NCBI RefSeq assembly: GCF_016097415.1
Contig: NZ_JAEHGE010000001.1
Location: 3,149,157 to 3,213,156, forward strand
Source of the DNA: a sulfur-oxidizing endosymbiont of Gigantopelta aegis
GTDB taxonomy: Bacteria; Pseudomonadota; Gammaproteobacteria; GRL18
Length of the DNA: 64,000 bases
Direction of reading: 5' to 3'
The position numbers and the translations under genes were made by a program. The notes under the pieces are model-generated. The model was not told where the DNA came from, ran no database searches, and saw only the letters and a program-made list of their open reading frames with translations. This document shows, in pieces, positions 1 to 8,541 of this stretch (its first letter is position 1; the number at the start of each line of letters is the position of its first letter).

Positions 1-326
<326 letters not shown>

Positions 327-353
<27 letters not shown>

Positions 354-866
354 AAGCTCATAAATTTGATTATCTAAATCCTCATCATCCTCAAATTCAA
401 ACGTAAGCTCATACTCCCAACCCTTTTTATCTAATTTTTTTGCGTTATAGTTTGAGAGGCAGTAGTCTTCAATATGCCTTCGTGACTTACCTTTTTTCCC
501 CCGAACAAACTTGCTGTTATTTTCAACGCATAACCAGAGTATTATTTTTGTGGTTTTTATTTGCGGTGGTGAACTGAACTGTTTAACTGCATTCAACGCT
601 CGGTAGATTGTTGCTTCTCCTAAGCTAAATTCTTTTGCCAATTGACCAATAGTGGTTCCTGAGAGTCGCCTTGAGTAAATTTCGTGTTTTTTGGTTTCAG
701 TTAATTTCACAGGCCTGCCAAACTTAACACCATTCTCATGAGCTTTAGCAATTCCTTCAGCCTGTCGTTCGGTGCGTAGATCATTTTCAAACTCAGCAAT
801 TGAGGCGAACATATTAAACATAAGTCGGCCCGTGGAACTGACTCGGGCGTACCCAATTCTTGGCAT
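327..866 (-). pseudogene. Serine recombinase with deleted catalytic core, fused to a small transposon-associated protein
   Basis: The N-terminus MPRIGYARVSS is the start of a resolvase/invertase, including the catalytic serine region. It then jumps directly to TGRLMFNMFASIAEFEND, which normally lies some 85-100 residues later, so most of the catalytic core is missing. The HTH part (GRPVKLTE to IYRAL) is kept. From about residue 100 the ORF continues into a Trp/Tyr-rich segment (ILWLCVENNSKFVRGKKGK onward) that recalls a small conserved protein often found beside transposases; that comparison is from memory. The last residues, SQTARELK, are read from the adjoining IS3 remnant. It cannot be an active recombinase. 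It lies beside a toxin-antitoxin pair, a common arrangement in Tn3-type transposons. Confidence 0.75.
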
Positions 867-980
867 TTTCTATCATATCTCTTAAAAGGTTTTGATTGAG
901 CACTTATGATAGTCGTTTTGACTTGATTGGCATGATTCGATTACAATGAGCGAATCGAACGATATGGTGAGGATACAAAA

Positions 981-1241
981 ATGGATGCTCTTTCTGCCAA
1001 TGAAGCCAAAACACAATTTGGCGATCTATTGTTAAAAGCACAGCGTGCACCGGTGCAGATCAACAAAAATGGAAAACCCGTTGTTGTTGTCATGTCGATG
1101 GATGAATACGAAAATATTGAAGCACTCAAACTTCGGTATTTACAATCAAGAGCAGCTCAGGCCAAAGTGGATATTGAAGCAGGCAACCTCACCAATGGAG
1201 ATGTTTTTTTTGATGCTTTAGAAAAAGGTCAATTTGATTAG
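981..1241 (+). CDS. Type II antitoxin, Phd/YefM family
   Basis: This 86-residue protein begins MDALSANEAKTQFGDLLLKA, the usual DNA-binding N-terminus of Phd/YefM antitoxins. A VVVMSMDEYENIEALKLR segment follows, also typical of the family. The acidic C-terminal half would bind and neutralise the toxin. The stop codon overlaps the GTG start of the downstream ParE-like gene (TAGTG), so the two are translationally coupled. Family members usually repress their own promoter through the N-terminal domain; the 114-bp gap upstream is the place for that operator. The pair is intact, unlike the transposon remnants around it. Confidence 0.9.
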   Translation: MDALSANEAKTQFGDLLLKAQRAPVQINKNGKPVVVVMSMDEYENIEALKLRYLQSRAAQAKVDIEAGNLTNGDVFFDALEKGQFD

Positions 1242-1549
1242 TGACTCACTTTCGTTTAATACCTGATGCCGAATCAGATCTCATAGAAATACGTCGTTTT
1301 ACCATACAGCAATGGGACAATACACAATCAAACAAATACCTATCAGAACTTCGACAAATCTTATGTTTATTGGCCGAAACACCCTCTATGGGTAAGTCAA
1401 GGACAGATATTGGAGTGGGTGTACTGAGTTTTCCCTATGTGAGCCATGTTATTTATTATGTGCTGCATGAGCAAGAGCTGATTGTCTTTGGTGTATTGCA
1501 TAAACGAATGGTTCCACTGAACCACCTGGAAGATCGAGATGTTTTTTAA
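1241..1549 (+). CDS. Type II toxin, ParE/RelE superfamily
   Basis: A GTG start overlaps the last base of the antitoxin stop, giving a 102-residue protein. The pattern FRLIPDAESDLIEIRRF, then a conserved Trp (QQWD), LRQILCLLAETPSMGK and the C-terminal VFGVLHKRMVP strand-helix element is that of the ParE subgroup. ParE toxins of known type inhibit DNA gyrase, whereas RelE relatives cut mRNA on the ribosome. The sequence looks closer to ParE, but the target cannot be settled by reading. The gene is intact and was probably carried as a passenger of the decayed transposon flanking it. Confidence 0.88.
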   Translation: MTHFRLIPDAESDLIEIRRFTIQQWDNTQSNKYLSELRQILCLLAETPSMGKSRTDIGVGVLSFPYVSHVIYYVLHEQELIVFGVLHKRMVPLNHLEDRDVF

Positions 1550-1680
1550 TTATGTTACGGTGTAACTTATTGTGCTTTGCATATTTTGGAACTAAGCAAT
1601 AGAATAGAAGCATTCAGTCATATTGCATGGAGCAATAAAAACTGAGCTTTAAATGGAATTCAATACAAGACAAGACAGGA

Positions 1681-1965
1681 GTCAGTATACCTAAAGCCGC
1701 TCGTGTAGGTGATCCCCTTGCACCCCATGGATGCGGTAATTGTTCACCTCATGGCCGTACTATTGCATCAGGTTCCAGTACCGTTTTTATTAATGGTGTT
1801 CCTGCTACCAGACTGGGTGATGCTATCAGTTGCGGTGGTGTCATTATTGCGGGTTCAGGTGATGTCATCATTGGTGATGGTGGAGGTTCTGGTTCTTCAG
1901 GCGGTGCAAGTTTTTTTGATACCGCAGTTACGATGATGTCAGCAATGACATTCAGTTTATCATGA
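1681..1965 (+). CDS. PAAR-domain protein (start codon unclear)
   Basis: The reading frame from 1681 encodes (V)SIPKAARVGDPLAPHGCG, then HGRTIASGSSTVFINGVPA, then GDVIIGDGGGSGSSGG, and ends at TGA 1963-1965. This is the PAAR-repeat fold that caps the spike of type VI secretion systems and related phage-tail machines. An AGGAG-like sequence at 1676-1680 abuts the expected start, but the codon there is GTC rather than ATG/GTG/TTG. No conventional start lies between it and the in-frame stop at 1636. The start may be mutated, or a base miscalled. No other type VI gene is present in the window, so this is an orphan. Confidence 0.7.
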   Translation, partial: VSIPKAARVGDPLAPHGCGNCSPHGRTIASGSSTVFINGVPATRLGDAISCGGVIIAGSGDVIIGDGGGSGSSGGASFFDTAVTMMSAMTFSLS

Positions 1966-1973
1966 ATGCCTAT

Positions 1974-2160
1974 ATCCTAAAATAATCAGTTGAATCGTAG
2001 CGAGAGCGACTTAGGTGCTGAAGATTAAGGGTTTTACAGGTTATTTTGGCTTTATTCGTAGTCACCCTACGGGTGAAGTCAAAATGTTCTGGAAAATCCT
2101 TAAGATTCAGTGCATAAGGCGGTCGCAGTAGGTTCAACTGATTTTTTTAGGATTATCCTG
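1974..2160. repeat. Imperfect inverted-repeat (MITE-like) element
   Basis: The left end (TCCTAAAATAATCAGTTGAA) and right end (TTCAACTGATTTTTTAGGA) are inverted copies of each other. Inside them a second inverted pair runs from GCTGAAGATTAAGGG to CCTTAAGATTCAGTGC. The arms also carry GCGAGAGCGAC and GGCGGTCGC-like blocks. A single end of the same kind recurs at 10571-10594. No ORF is contained, which fits a non-autonomous miniature element or a long hairpin. Confidence 0.65.
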
Positions 2161-2204
2161 ACTTAAAAATCTGCGATGATCTTGGGCTTACGATCCCCAA
2201 AAGC

Positions 2205-2561
2205 ATGACTAAATACTTGAAGCGAAAGCCTACTGATATTCATATTGACCCGTATTTATTTGAGTTTTTTGTTTACCAAAAAATCCATCATGAAATAGAC
2301 CGTAGCAGGTTATATTGTAATGACAGCGTGTCCTATTGCGATCAACATCTTGATGAAGCACTTCAAGAGCTTAGTGATACTTGGGCTAAAACGACTGGAA
2401 ATATTATTGATGAGTTCACCCGGATATCACCCATTGTCTGGACACACACTTTGTTTACAGGGCGTTACAGCTTCAAAACAAGCAAGGGTAATATTGATGT
2501 TGAGGAGATGGCCAAGATACTTGAGACTCATGTGAAACAGCATTTCTGGAGTGAGGAATAA
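2205..2561 (+). pseudogene. Probable Tn3-family transposase remnant
   Basis: This 118-residue ORF has two parts that recall Tn3-family TnpA proteins. The first, YLFEFFVYQKIHHEIDRSRL followed by CNDSVSYCD, resembles the central segment in which a subunit 'presents' a strand with the pattern GDI.V..S..Y. The second, ISPIVWTHTLFTGRYSF, resembles the family's C-terminal 'SP..W.HI...G.Y.F' block. Intact TnpA proteins are about 1000 residues, so nearly everything else, including the DDE residues, would be missing. The nearby serine recombinase relic and toxin-antitoxin pair support a decayed Tn3-type transposon. The assignment rests on motif memory only. Confidence 0.45.
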
Positions 2562-2718
2562 ACAGTTTTAAGGCTAACTTGTCATTTTTTTTTTGGGGGG
2601 GGGGCTGCCATTGAACCCCCATTAATGAATTGCTTTATAAATAGTGTGATTAGCATTTATTTTAACTTTTCACAATGCTATACTTTTTGCTTAATAATTA
2701 AACAAGGATGGTTAAATT

Positions 2719-2949
2719 ATGATCATAGTCAATTCTCATGAAGCTAAAATCAATTTTTCCCGACTAATGACCCAAATTGCCAATGGTCAAGAAATCATTA
2801 TCACCCGTTCCGGCCAAGATTTTGCTAAAGTCGTACCGATTAAAAAAATCAATCATAAGCGAACCCCTGGTCAGGATAAAGATTCTGCTTGGGTAGCCGA
2901 TGATTTTGATGCAGCATTGCCCGATGAACTGCAGAAATATTTTGTCTAA
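2719..2949 (+). CDS. Type II antitoxin, Phd/YefM family
   Basis: This 76-residue protein has the family N-terminus MIIVNSHEAKINFSRLMTQI, then a strand-turn segment GQEIIITRSGQDFAKVVPI and an acidic tail (DDFDAALPDEL). It is preceded by AAGGATGG about 12 bases before the ATG. It ends 13 bases before the PIN-domain toxin and would be co-transcribed with it. It is distinct in sequence from the antitoxin at 981-1241. A long T-run followed by a run of G at about 2588-2604 lies upstream. Confidence 0.9.
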   Translation: MIIVNSHEAKINFSRLMTQIANGQEIIITRSGQDFAKVVPIKKINHKRTPGQDKDSAWVADDFDAALPDELQKYFV

Positions 2950-2962
2950 GAAGGAAGATCAC

Positions 2963-3355
2963 ATGGATAAACAATACCTTTTAGACACGCAATGCTGGCT
3001 TTATTGGAATATTAGTCCAGACAAACTCAGTGATGAGCAATATAGCATTATTGAAGATGGCGAGAATGACATTTATTTTTCGACTGTGAGTGCATGGGAA
3101 ATCATGATCAAACACAAACTAAAAAAAATTAAGTTACCCGCCTTACCTTTTCGCTATATTCCTGATCGCATCAATAAAGATAAGCTGAAAGTACTCCCTT
3201 TTTCCTTGGAAAACTCGCTACGCATCGAGAACTTACCCGACCATCATGCCGATCCCTTCGATCGCTTTCTAATCACTCAGGCGCAAACCAGTGACATGAT
3301 TATTATCACTACCGATCCTATTTTTGAGCTTTATGATGTCAAAATAATACGTTAA
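2963..3355 (+). CDS. PIN-domain toxin ribonuclease (VapC-like)
   Basis: I chose the ATG at 2963, behind AAGGAAG, which gives 130 residues; a longer in-frame ORF overlaps the antitoxin and has no matching ribosome site. PIN acidic residues are visible in LLDTQCW (near residue 8), in SAWEIMIKHKL (near residue 45) and in HADPFDRFLITQA, with a final Asp in ITTDPIFELYD. PIN toxins are Mg2+-dependent endoribonucleases that cleave tRNA or rRNA; the target here is unknown. Pairing with a Phd-type rather than a VapB-type antitoxin is a known combination. The pair is intact. Confidence 0.88.
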   Translation: MDKQYLLDTQCWLYWNISPDKLSDEQYSIIEDGENDIYFSTVSAWEIMIKHKLKKIKLPALPFRYIPDRINKDKLKVLPFSLENSLRIENLPDHHADPFDRFLITQAQTSDMIIITTDPIFELYDVKIIR

Positions 3356-3535
3356 TGTTGTCAATTAATAGCAAGTCATATTTATTGATATTTGTACGGT
3401 TATGACCTATAGTTTATTTACTGTACTTTTATCGAATAAGGCACAGATCAAACCTTGTTTACACTTCAGGTGTAGGATGTGGTGAGTGCAACGAACCGCA
3501 TCAATGTATACGTCAAAACTTCCCACGTTGACGTA

Positions 3536-5012
3536 TCATTCCACTTTATTTAAAGGCTGAATTTTTTCAGTCAAATTCCATGGCAACAATTGCTCTAAAG
3601 CCTCATCATCATAATGCCTGCCCAGCTTAGGTAACTCAGTCAGAATGTGTGTTAAAAAGGCAAAGGGCTCTAGGTTGTTTGCTTTCGCTGTTTGCACGAT
3701 TGAATATAAAATAGCACTGGCCTCAGCACCACGAGGATTTTGGTTCATGACCCAGTTTTTGCGCCCAATCACAAAGGGTTTGATCCGCCGCTCTGCCATA
3801 TTATTATCAATCTGGAGGTTGCCCTCTTCAAGATAGACAGTCAGATACTTCCATTGATTGATCACATAACGAATAGCGACACCCAACTTACTGTCTTTTG
3901 TTGTTTTAGTCACTTTATCATCACACCACTTTTTAAAGTCATCCAGTAGTGGTTTGCTTTTTTCCTGACGGATCAGGTAACGTTGTTCAGCATTGAGCGG
4001 TTTGATTTGTTTTCAATCGCATACAATTTAGCAATTTTACTGATCGCCATTTGTACCATGCCAGGCTTTTCTGACTGTTCTTGGGTAATGCTTTTAAGGC
4101 ATCATGGAACTTGCGACGAGCATGTATATGATAACCGGGAAAGCCATCCGTTTGCAGGTAACCTGAAAACCCCGTTAAAAAGGTTTTGGCATGTTGGCCT
4201 GCACGAGTAGGCTGATACTCATACAAAACAATGGGACACTTGGAATGATAGCCGCCACTTTGATAGAGCCACATATAAGATTTAGGGCAATTCTCACGTC
4301 CATCATGGATCACTCGCATCGTTGTTTCATCGGCCTGGATGATTTTCTGCCTAATGAGATAATACAACAACCGATTATAAAAGGGTTTGAGTAATTCAGC
4401 TGATTTAAGCACCCAGTTGGACATACTGGCTCTGGAAAGTGTTATCTTATAGCGTTTAAATATCGCTTCCTGTCGATAGAGAGGCAAGCTGTCTAGGAAT
4501 TTAGAAACAATATAGGCCAGCAGGCTGGGTGATGCAAAACTTCTAGGAATGGGCTGTGCAGGCTTAGGAGCAGTTTTAACGCCTTCCTCACAAGCACGAC
4601 AGGCATATTTAACCTGAACATGTTCTACAACATATACCTGAGCAGGAACAATTTCCAGTTGCTCTGAGGTCTCTTCACCAATTTCATGCAAGTGATGACC
4701 GCAGTCACAGACTTGTTCTGCTTCAGATAACTCATGACGAACAACTTTACGAGGTAGGTCTTTAGGTAAAGGCTTACCGGGCTTTTTACGCTCATAAGTA
4801 ATGGTTTCACGGACTTCCGGTGCTTCTTCGGCGAACGTTTCTGCCTCATTAAAGAAGTCGGGGTGGGCTTCTTTTTCACTGGAAGTACCAAACCGTTTGT
4901 GTTGCAATAGACGAAATTGTTCCTCATACCAGTCCACTTTTGACTGGAGTTCAAGCACCCTGTTTTTGAGCGTTGGTATCTCTTCTGGTAGTATTTTGTC
5001 TGTTGAACTCAT
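3536..5012 (-). pseudogene. tnpC: IS66 transposase TnpC, two frameshifts
   Basis: From 5012 the frame encodes a leucine-zipper-like N-terminus (EIPTLKNRVLELQSKVDWYE), a zinc-binding block (CDCGHHLHEIG and CRACEEG) and the DDE catalytic region (IIQADETTMRV; LQTDGFPGYHIHARRKF). It leaves frame near 4100, where one G appears to be missing. It shifts again near 4005-4010 and resumes as KTTKDSKLGVAIRYVINQW, then NNMAERRIKPFVIGRKNW, down to 3536. The usual length for the family is about 500 residues, which the combined frames match. As written it cannot give a full-length transposase. Confidence 0.88.
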
Positions 5013-5086
5013 GCGTTATATTATACTAAAAATGAGCGTTAAATGCTTGTATTTATTCTGTTTAATGCGCATCTAAAGGGACTTTT

Positions 5087-5442
5087 TTAGTTGTTTTCCA
5101 GACCATGAATTTCAGGGTGAGCATGGTGTTGTGTGCAAGATAAACCATCCAGTAACCACTGTAATTCTCTCAGTGTTAACGAAAGAGTGGGTTGTTCTTT
5201 TTCCATCGGCCACTGGAATTTCCCTTTTTCAAGTGTACGATAGTAAAGCCAGAAACCATTACGCTCCCAGTACAGTATTTTAAGTTTATCTCGCTGACGA
5301 TTACAAAAACAAAGACACTGCCATCAAAGGGATTGTGTTCCAATTGCTCTGAGACAATCAGTGATAGCCCATTGGTTGCTTTTCTCATATCGGTAACACC
5401 AGAAACCAGATAAACCTGATTGACTGTGATGCCCGTTATCAT
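5087..5442 (-). pseudogene. tnpB: IS66 accessory protein TnpB (frameshifted)
   Basis: The first half reads VYLVSGVTDMRKATNGLSL, the hallmark of the IS66 Orf2/TnpB family. At about 5305-5310 the frame breaks. The other frame continues with a YWERNGFWLYYRTLEKGKF-type block, then WPMEKEQPTLSLT, and stops at 5087-5089. The combined length of about 118 residues is normal for TnpB. The start overlaps the tnpA stop by 4 bases, the usual coupling in these elements. Confidence 0.88.
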
Positions 5443-5774
5443 GAAACAGTCCTGAGCAAATCCAGAATGGACTTGAGCTGATTCAGGTTCGTATCAGAAT
5501 TGATTTCCAAACTGAAACCATTGGTATGGCTTACTTTAATTGCATTGCTTGTGGGGGAATTGGCCAGTAAATTAATGGGAATGAGTTGATTGTTGGTGTT
5601 GACCTGTTTTGATGAGCTAACATAACCCAACTTCTTTCGATAATAGCTAAAAATATGAGAGGGTATCTTATGTTGTTGACAATAAACTGCCTGGCTTAAG
5701 TTACTGGCTTGGCAGGCCTCTATGTGTTGCTTCATCGAAGCATCTTTTGAATGGTTGCTCATTTGTATCTCCAA
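5439..5774 (-). CDS. tnpA: IS66 accessory protein TnpA
   Basis: This intact 111-residue protein is the first gene of the element. It has a short N-terminal helix pair (QHIEACQASNLSQAVYCQQH) of the kind found in IS66 Orf1 proteins, and an Asn/Ser-rich linker. Its function in transposition is poorly known, but it is required in characterised IS66 elements. An alternative ATG lies four codons downstream (MSNHSKD). It is the only one of the three genes here without a frameshift. Confidence 0.82.
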   Translation of the reverse strand: MEIQMSNHSKDASMKQHIEACQASNLSQAVYCQQHKIPSHIFSYYRKKLGYVSSSKQVNTNNQLIPINLLANSPTSNAIKVSHTNGFSLEINSDTNLNQLKSILDLLRTVS

Positions 5775-6052
5775 ATTACGAATTGAAGATCATAGTTTGA
5801 GCTAACTGAAGCTTATTGTGAACGTGGGTTTTAATTGACGTTTACGCATCAATGGTTTAAATGTACGTCCTTGATGCGGTTCGTTCCTCACCACATCCTA
5901 CCAATGTAGGATAAATTGGCTTGTTTGATCTGTCCCCAAATAAACACACAATCCCTTACTTGTTTTGTAACTAATGTCACTTTTAAAGCTCCCGAATATA
6001 TGACATGATGGCTACTCGTTGATGGATTTAAAAAATTTAATAAGGATCACTA

Positions 6053-6520
6053 ATGAAAATAATAAAAAAACTGCTTATACTGCTTGCTCTAATACTGGCA
6101 TTAACACCCATTGCACAGGCTGATGATAAAGGGATGATCAGCAAGAAAAGTCAATATTCGGTCAAGGTGACACTTGATCGTCTTGAAGAAGTACTAACAA
6201 AGAAAGGAATTACGATTGTCACTCGTTGGAGTCATTCTGATGGTGCAAAGAAAGTGGGAATTCCTCTGCGTGACACAGAATTATTGATTTTTGGCAATCC
6301 TAAATTAGGCAGTCACTTTTTTACCAGTAGTCAAACTGCCGGTATTGATTTGCCGATGAAAGCACTGGCTTGGAAGGATGCGAAAGGCCAGGTTTGGCTA
6401 ACGTATAACGATCCTCAATACATGGCTGATCGCCATGGTATCAATGATCGTCCAGAGATTGTGAAGAAAATGACCGGTGCTTTAAATAAATTATCGAATG
6501 TTGCCACCGGTAACAAATAA
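6053..6520 (+). CDS. Secreted DUF302-domain protein
   Basis: This 155-residue protein has a clear Sec signal peptide: basic MKIIKK, a Leu/Ile-rich core, then TPIAQA before the probable cleavage site. The mature part follows the DUF302 pattern: SVKVTLDRLEEVLTKKGI, a TELLIFGNPKLGSHF block, IDLPMKALAWKDAKGQVWL and a C-terminal YNDP segment. DUF302 proteins are small periplasmic or cytoplasmic proteins of uncertain function, sometimes found near sulfur or metal genes. An AAGGATC ribosome site precedes the ATG. The gene stands alone between the IS66 element and the convergent rubrerythrin gene. Confidence 0.88.
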   Translation: MKIIKKLLILLALILALTPIAQADDKGMISKKSQYSVKVTLDRLEEVLTKKGITIVTRWSHSDGAKKVGIPLRDTELLIFGNPKLGSHFFTSSQTAGIDLPMKALAWKDAKGQVWLTYNDPQYMADRHGINDRPEIVKKMTGALNKLSNVATGNK

Positions 6521-6580
6521 GCACATTTAATTATAAACCGCTATTAACGCCTACCCTGTCCCAGAATTTTATATTCATAC

Positions 6581-6616
6581 TTTCAGCGTGGGCAGATAAA
6601 GCCATGCCCACACTAG
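6581..6616. repeat. Short palindrome, CAGCGTGGGCA...TGCCCACACTAGG type
   Basis: CAGCGTGGGCAGATAAAGCC is followed by ATGCCCACACTAGG. It belongs to the same small family as 9991-10023, 14684-14718, 14742-14779 and 37271-37305. It sits between two convergent genes and could act as a bidirectional terminator. Confidence 0.7.
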
Positions 6617-6638
6617 GTTTTAACTGTTTTGGCTTGCA

Positions 6639-7313
6639 CTATTTTTGTGCATTAAAGCGTGATTGATATTCTTGAGGGTGGTAACACACTGGACACACTT
6701 TCAGGGCTTTTTTACCATAATGAATATGCCCGCAGACTTCACAAATCCAAGCTTCATTCTCATCATCACTGACAAATTCAGCACCCGCTTCAAGGCGTTC
6801 AAGGAGCATTTTATACATATTCTCATGCTCTACTTCAATTTTCCCAATGCCGGTAAATAGGCGTTCTGCTTCAGCATGTCCTTCAGCCTTGGCCACGGCG
6901 GCAAAATCCGGATACATGGTCAGGTTTTCATAGCTTTCACCGGCAATCGCCATTTGTAAGTTTTCATTGGTCTTAGCAAAGCTATTATCAAAATTATTCG
7001 CATCACCACTGCTCATACGATTATGCAAAGCCAATTCTAGCTTAGCATGTGTTTTCTCATTATTGGCAGCACGCTGAAAATGCTCGGCAATGTCCCGGAA
7101 GCCTTCTTTTTGTGCCACTTTAGCGAAGTACTCATACTTATTTCTGGCCATGGATTCACCGGCAAAGGCTTTCATCAAGTTGACTAGGGTCAAGTCCTCT
7201 GTTGACATTGCCATCGCTTCGCCACAGCAGGTCAATGTGCCACCGCCCACCGTTTGTACTTCAACAACATTGCCACAATGTTTACAGGTATAAGTTTCGT
7301 ATTGTCTCATCAT
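6639..7313 (-). CDS. Rubrerythrin with N-terminal desulforedoxin-like knuckle
   Basis: The 224 residues hold three modules. The N-terminal Cys knuckle reads YTCKHCGNVVEV, then TCCGEAM (residues 8-35), like the desulforedoxin domain. The ferritin-like di-iron domain has FAGESMARNKYEYF, NNEKTHAKLE, AGESYENLTMY and EVEHENMY supplying the carboxylate and His ligands. The C-terminal rubredoxin knuckle reads CEVCGHIHYGKKALKVCPVC. Rubrerythrins reduce hydrogen peroxide with electrons passed through the rubredoxin centre, in the cytoplasm. The gene lies 50 bp downstream of oxyR on the same strand and is probably co-transcribed, which fits peroxide defence. The triple-domain order is less common than plain rubrerythrin. 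Confidence 0.93.
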   Translation of the reverse strand: MMRQYETYTCKHCGNVVEVQTVGGGTLTCCGEAMAMSTEDLTLVNLMKAFAGESMARNKYEYFAKVAQKEGFRDIAEHFQRAANNEKTHAKLELALHNRMSSGDANNFDNSFAKTNENLQMAIAGESYENLTMYPDFAAVAKAEGHAEAERLFTGIGKIEVEHENMYKMLLERLEAGAEFVSDDENEAWICEVCGHIHYGKKALKVCPVCYHPQEYQSRFNAQK

Positions 7314-7363
7314 TCACTCCGCGCAAATCTTTCTTAATAAGTTTAACTTTATCACAGTATAGA

Positions 7364-8263
7364 TTATTTTCGTTGTGATAGGTCAAGATTTTTAATCACC
7401 TGAGCTATCTGTTGATAGCTGGCTTCTCGATAGCTTCCTTTGCGATGTAACATGCCAATACGACGACTGGGCTTAGGCTCACTAAAAGGAATATACTGAA
7501 TCGAATCATCGGCACTACGTTTTTTTGGCACGGCTAACGCTGGCAACAAGGTCATACCGATACCTTCACTCACCATGTGGCGTAAAGTTTCTAAGCTAGT
7601 GGCTCGAAAAGCATTATTTTCCCTAGCTCCGGCACTAAAACAAACATCCAGCGCCTGCCCGCGCAGACAATGCCCTTCTTCGAGCAAAAACATTTCCTGT
7701 TGATTCAAATCCATGAGTTGGATGTCTTTCTTTTTACTGAGGTGTTCATTATTGGGTGCCGCCAACCAAAAAGCCTCCGAAAACAGGTCGATTTCAGCAA
7801 ATTCATCGGTATTAACTGGCAAGGCAAGTATTAATAAATCCAGCTCAGCATTTTTGAGTTTTTCCAACAAAATAGATGTCTGATATTCATGCAGCCATAG
7901 GGTCAAATGAGGGAAGTTGGTTTTTAACGGGCTTATAATTTCCGGCAATAAATAAGGCGCCAAGGTTGGGATTAGCCCTAGGTTCAGTTCACCTGCCATG
8001 GGATCGGAAAAACTTTGAGTAATTTCCTTTATCGCTTTGACCTCTTTTAAGATATGCCGTGCCTGTTGCGCCACGGCAGTCCCCACATCAGTCATAGCAA
8101 CATGACGGGTGCTACGTTCAATCAATAACACGCCCAGTTCTTCTTCGAGTTTTTTCAACTGCCCGCTCAGGGTTGGCTGGCTGACAAAGCAACGCTCTGC
8201 AGCACGATTGAAGTGCTGCTCTTCATCGACAGCCACTAAATATTCTAATTCCCGTAAATTCAT
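7364..8263 (-). CDS. oxyR: Hydrogen peroxide-sensing LysR-type regulator OxyR
   Basis: The 299 residues have the LysR HTH at the start (NLRELEYLVAVDEEQHFNRA, then SQPTLSGQLKKLEEELG) and a substrate-binding fold behind it. The two redox cysteines that form the regulatory disulfide are present in EEGHCLRGQALDVCFSAG, spaced as C199 and C208 of the E. coli protein. OxyR activates peroxide-defence genes when oxidised. Its neighbours are a rubrerythrin downstream and a glutathione reductase upstream on the opposite strand, both plausible targets. The length is normal. Confidence 0.95.
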   Translation of the reverse strand: MNLRELEYLVAVDEEQHFNRAAERCFVSQPTLSGQLKKLEEELGVLLIERSTRHVAMTDVGTAVAQQARHILKEVKAIKEITQSFSDPMAGELNLGLIPTLAPYLLPEIISPLKTNFPHLTLWLHEYQTSILLEKLKNAELDLLILALPVNTDEFAEIDLFSEAFWLAAPNNEHLSKKKDIQLMDLNQQEMFLLEEGHCLRGQALDVCFSAGARENNAFRATSLETLRHMVSEGIGMTLLPALAVPKKRSADDSIQYIPFSEPKPSRRIGMLHRKGSYREASYQQIAQVIKNLDLSQRK

Positions 8264-8314
8264 CGTGTATTACCTCCTCTAAACAGAGCAAATAAGCCCA
8301 TTTATTCTTCATTG

Positions 8315-8386
8315 GTAGGATGTGGTGAGGAACGAACCGCATCAAATAGGCATCTTTGATGCGGTTCGTTCCTCACCACATCCTAC
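8315..8386. repeat. Palindromic repeat, GTAGGATGTGGTGAGG family (complete short copy)
   Basis: The left arm GTAGGATGTGGTGAGGAACG, followed by AACCGCATCAAA, mirrors TTTGATGCGG, TTCGTTCCTCACC and ACATCCTAC across a loop of only about 8 bases. It lies in the oxyR-gor intergenic region. It is the most compact copy of the family. Confidence 0.9.
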
Positions 8387-8541
8387 GGTGCGAAGCGTAT
8401 TTATAATAAAAATCAAAAATAAATAGATAATAGCTATTAGTATAGTAGAAATAAACGATTTCAACAATTAGTTCAATTCATAGATACTAGCTTCATCTTA
8501 AAAACAAGCAAACATTTTTATACCAACGAGTGGAGACAGCC

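Larger units (their letters stand above)
3506..5845 (-). mobile_element. IS66-family insertion sequence with 8-bp target duplication
   Basis: The ends are inverted repeats: GTATACGTCAA on the left, and TTGACGTTTAC on the right, which reads GTAAACGTCAA on the other strand. A CCCACGTT block follows in both. GCATCAAT is duplicated at 3498-3505 and 5846-5853, the 8-bp length expected for this family. The element is 2340 bp and holds tnpA, tnpB and tnpC on the minus strand. tnpB and tnpC are frameshifted, so it is probably no longer autonomous. Confidence 0.92.
3472..5901. repeat. Palindromic repeat (GTAGGATGTGGTGAGG family), split by IS66
   Basis: The left arm (3472-3505, GTAGGATGTGGTGAG then CGAACCGCATCAAT) and the right arm (5846-5901, ending in CTCACCACATCCTAC) together make one copy of the palindrome that is uninterrupted at 8315-8386, 19405-19484, 34736-34829 and 42998-43092. 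Longer flanks (GATCAAACCTTGTTTACA before, TTTGATCTGTCCC after) match the copy at 42.97-43.13 kb, so the full unit is about 170 bp. The IS66 element lies exactly in its centre. Confidence 0.9.

Noticed and set aside
1709-1936. 75-codon plus-strand ORF rich in Val/Leu
   Set aside because: It is an out-of-frame shadow of the PAAR gene; the PAAR frame carries the conserved motifs.
2588-2620. Run of T followed by run of G and then GAACCCCC, possible terminator or quadruplex
   Set aside because: The short complementarity (GGGGG/CCCCC) is compatible with a hairpin but the order T-run before stem is wrong for a plus-strand terminator, and homopolymer lengths may be miscalled.
4625-4954. 109-codon minus-strand ORF within the IS66 tnpC
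   Set aside because: It is an alternative frame of the tnpC zinc-binding region with no family features.
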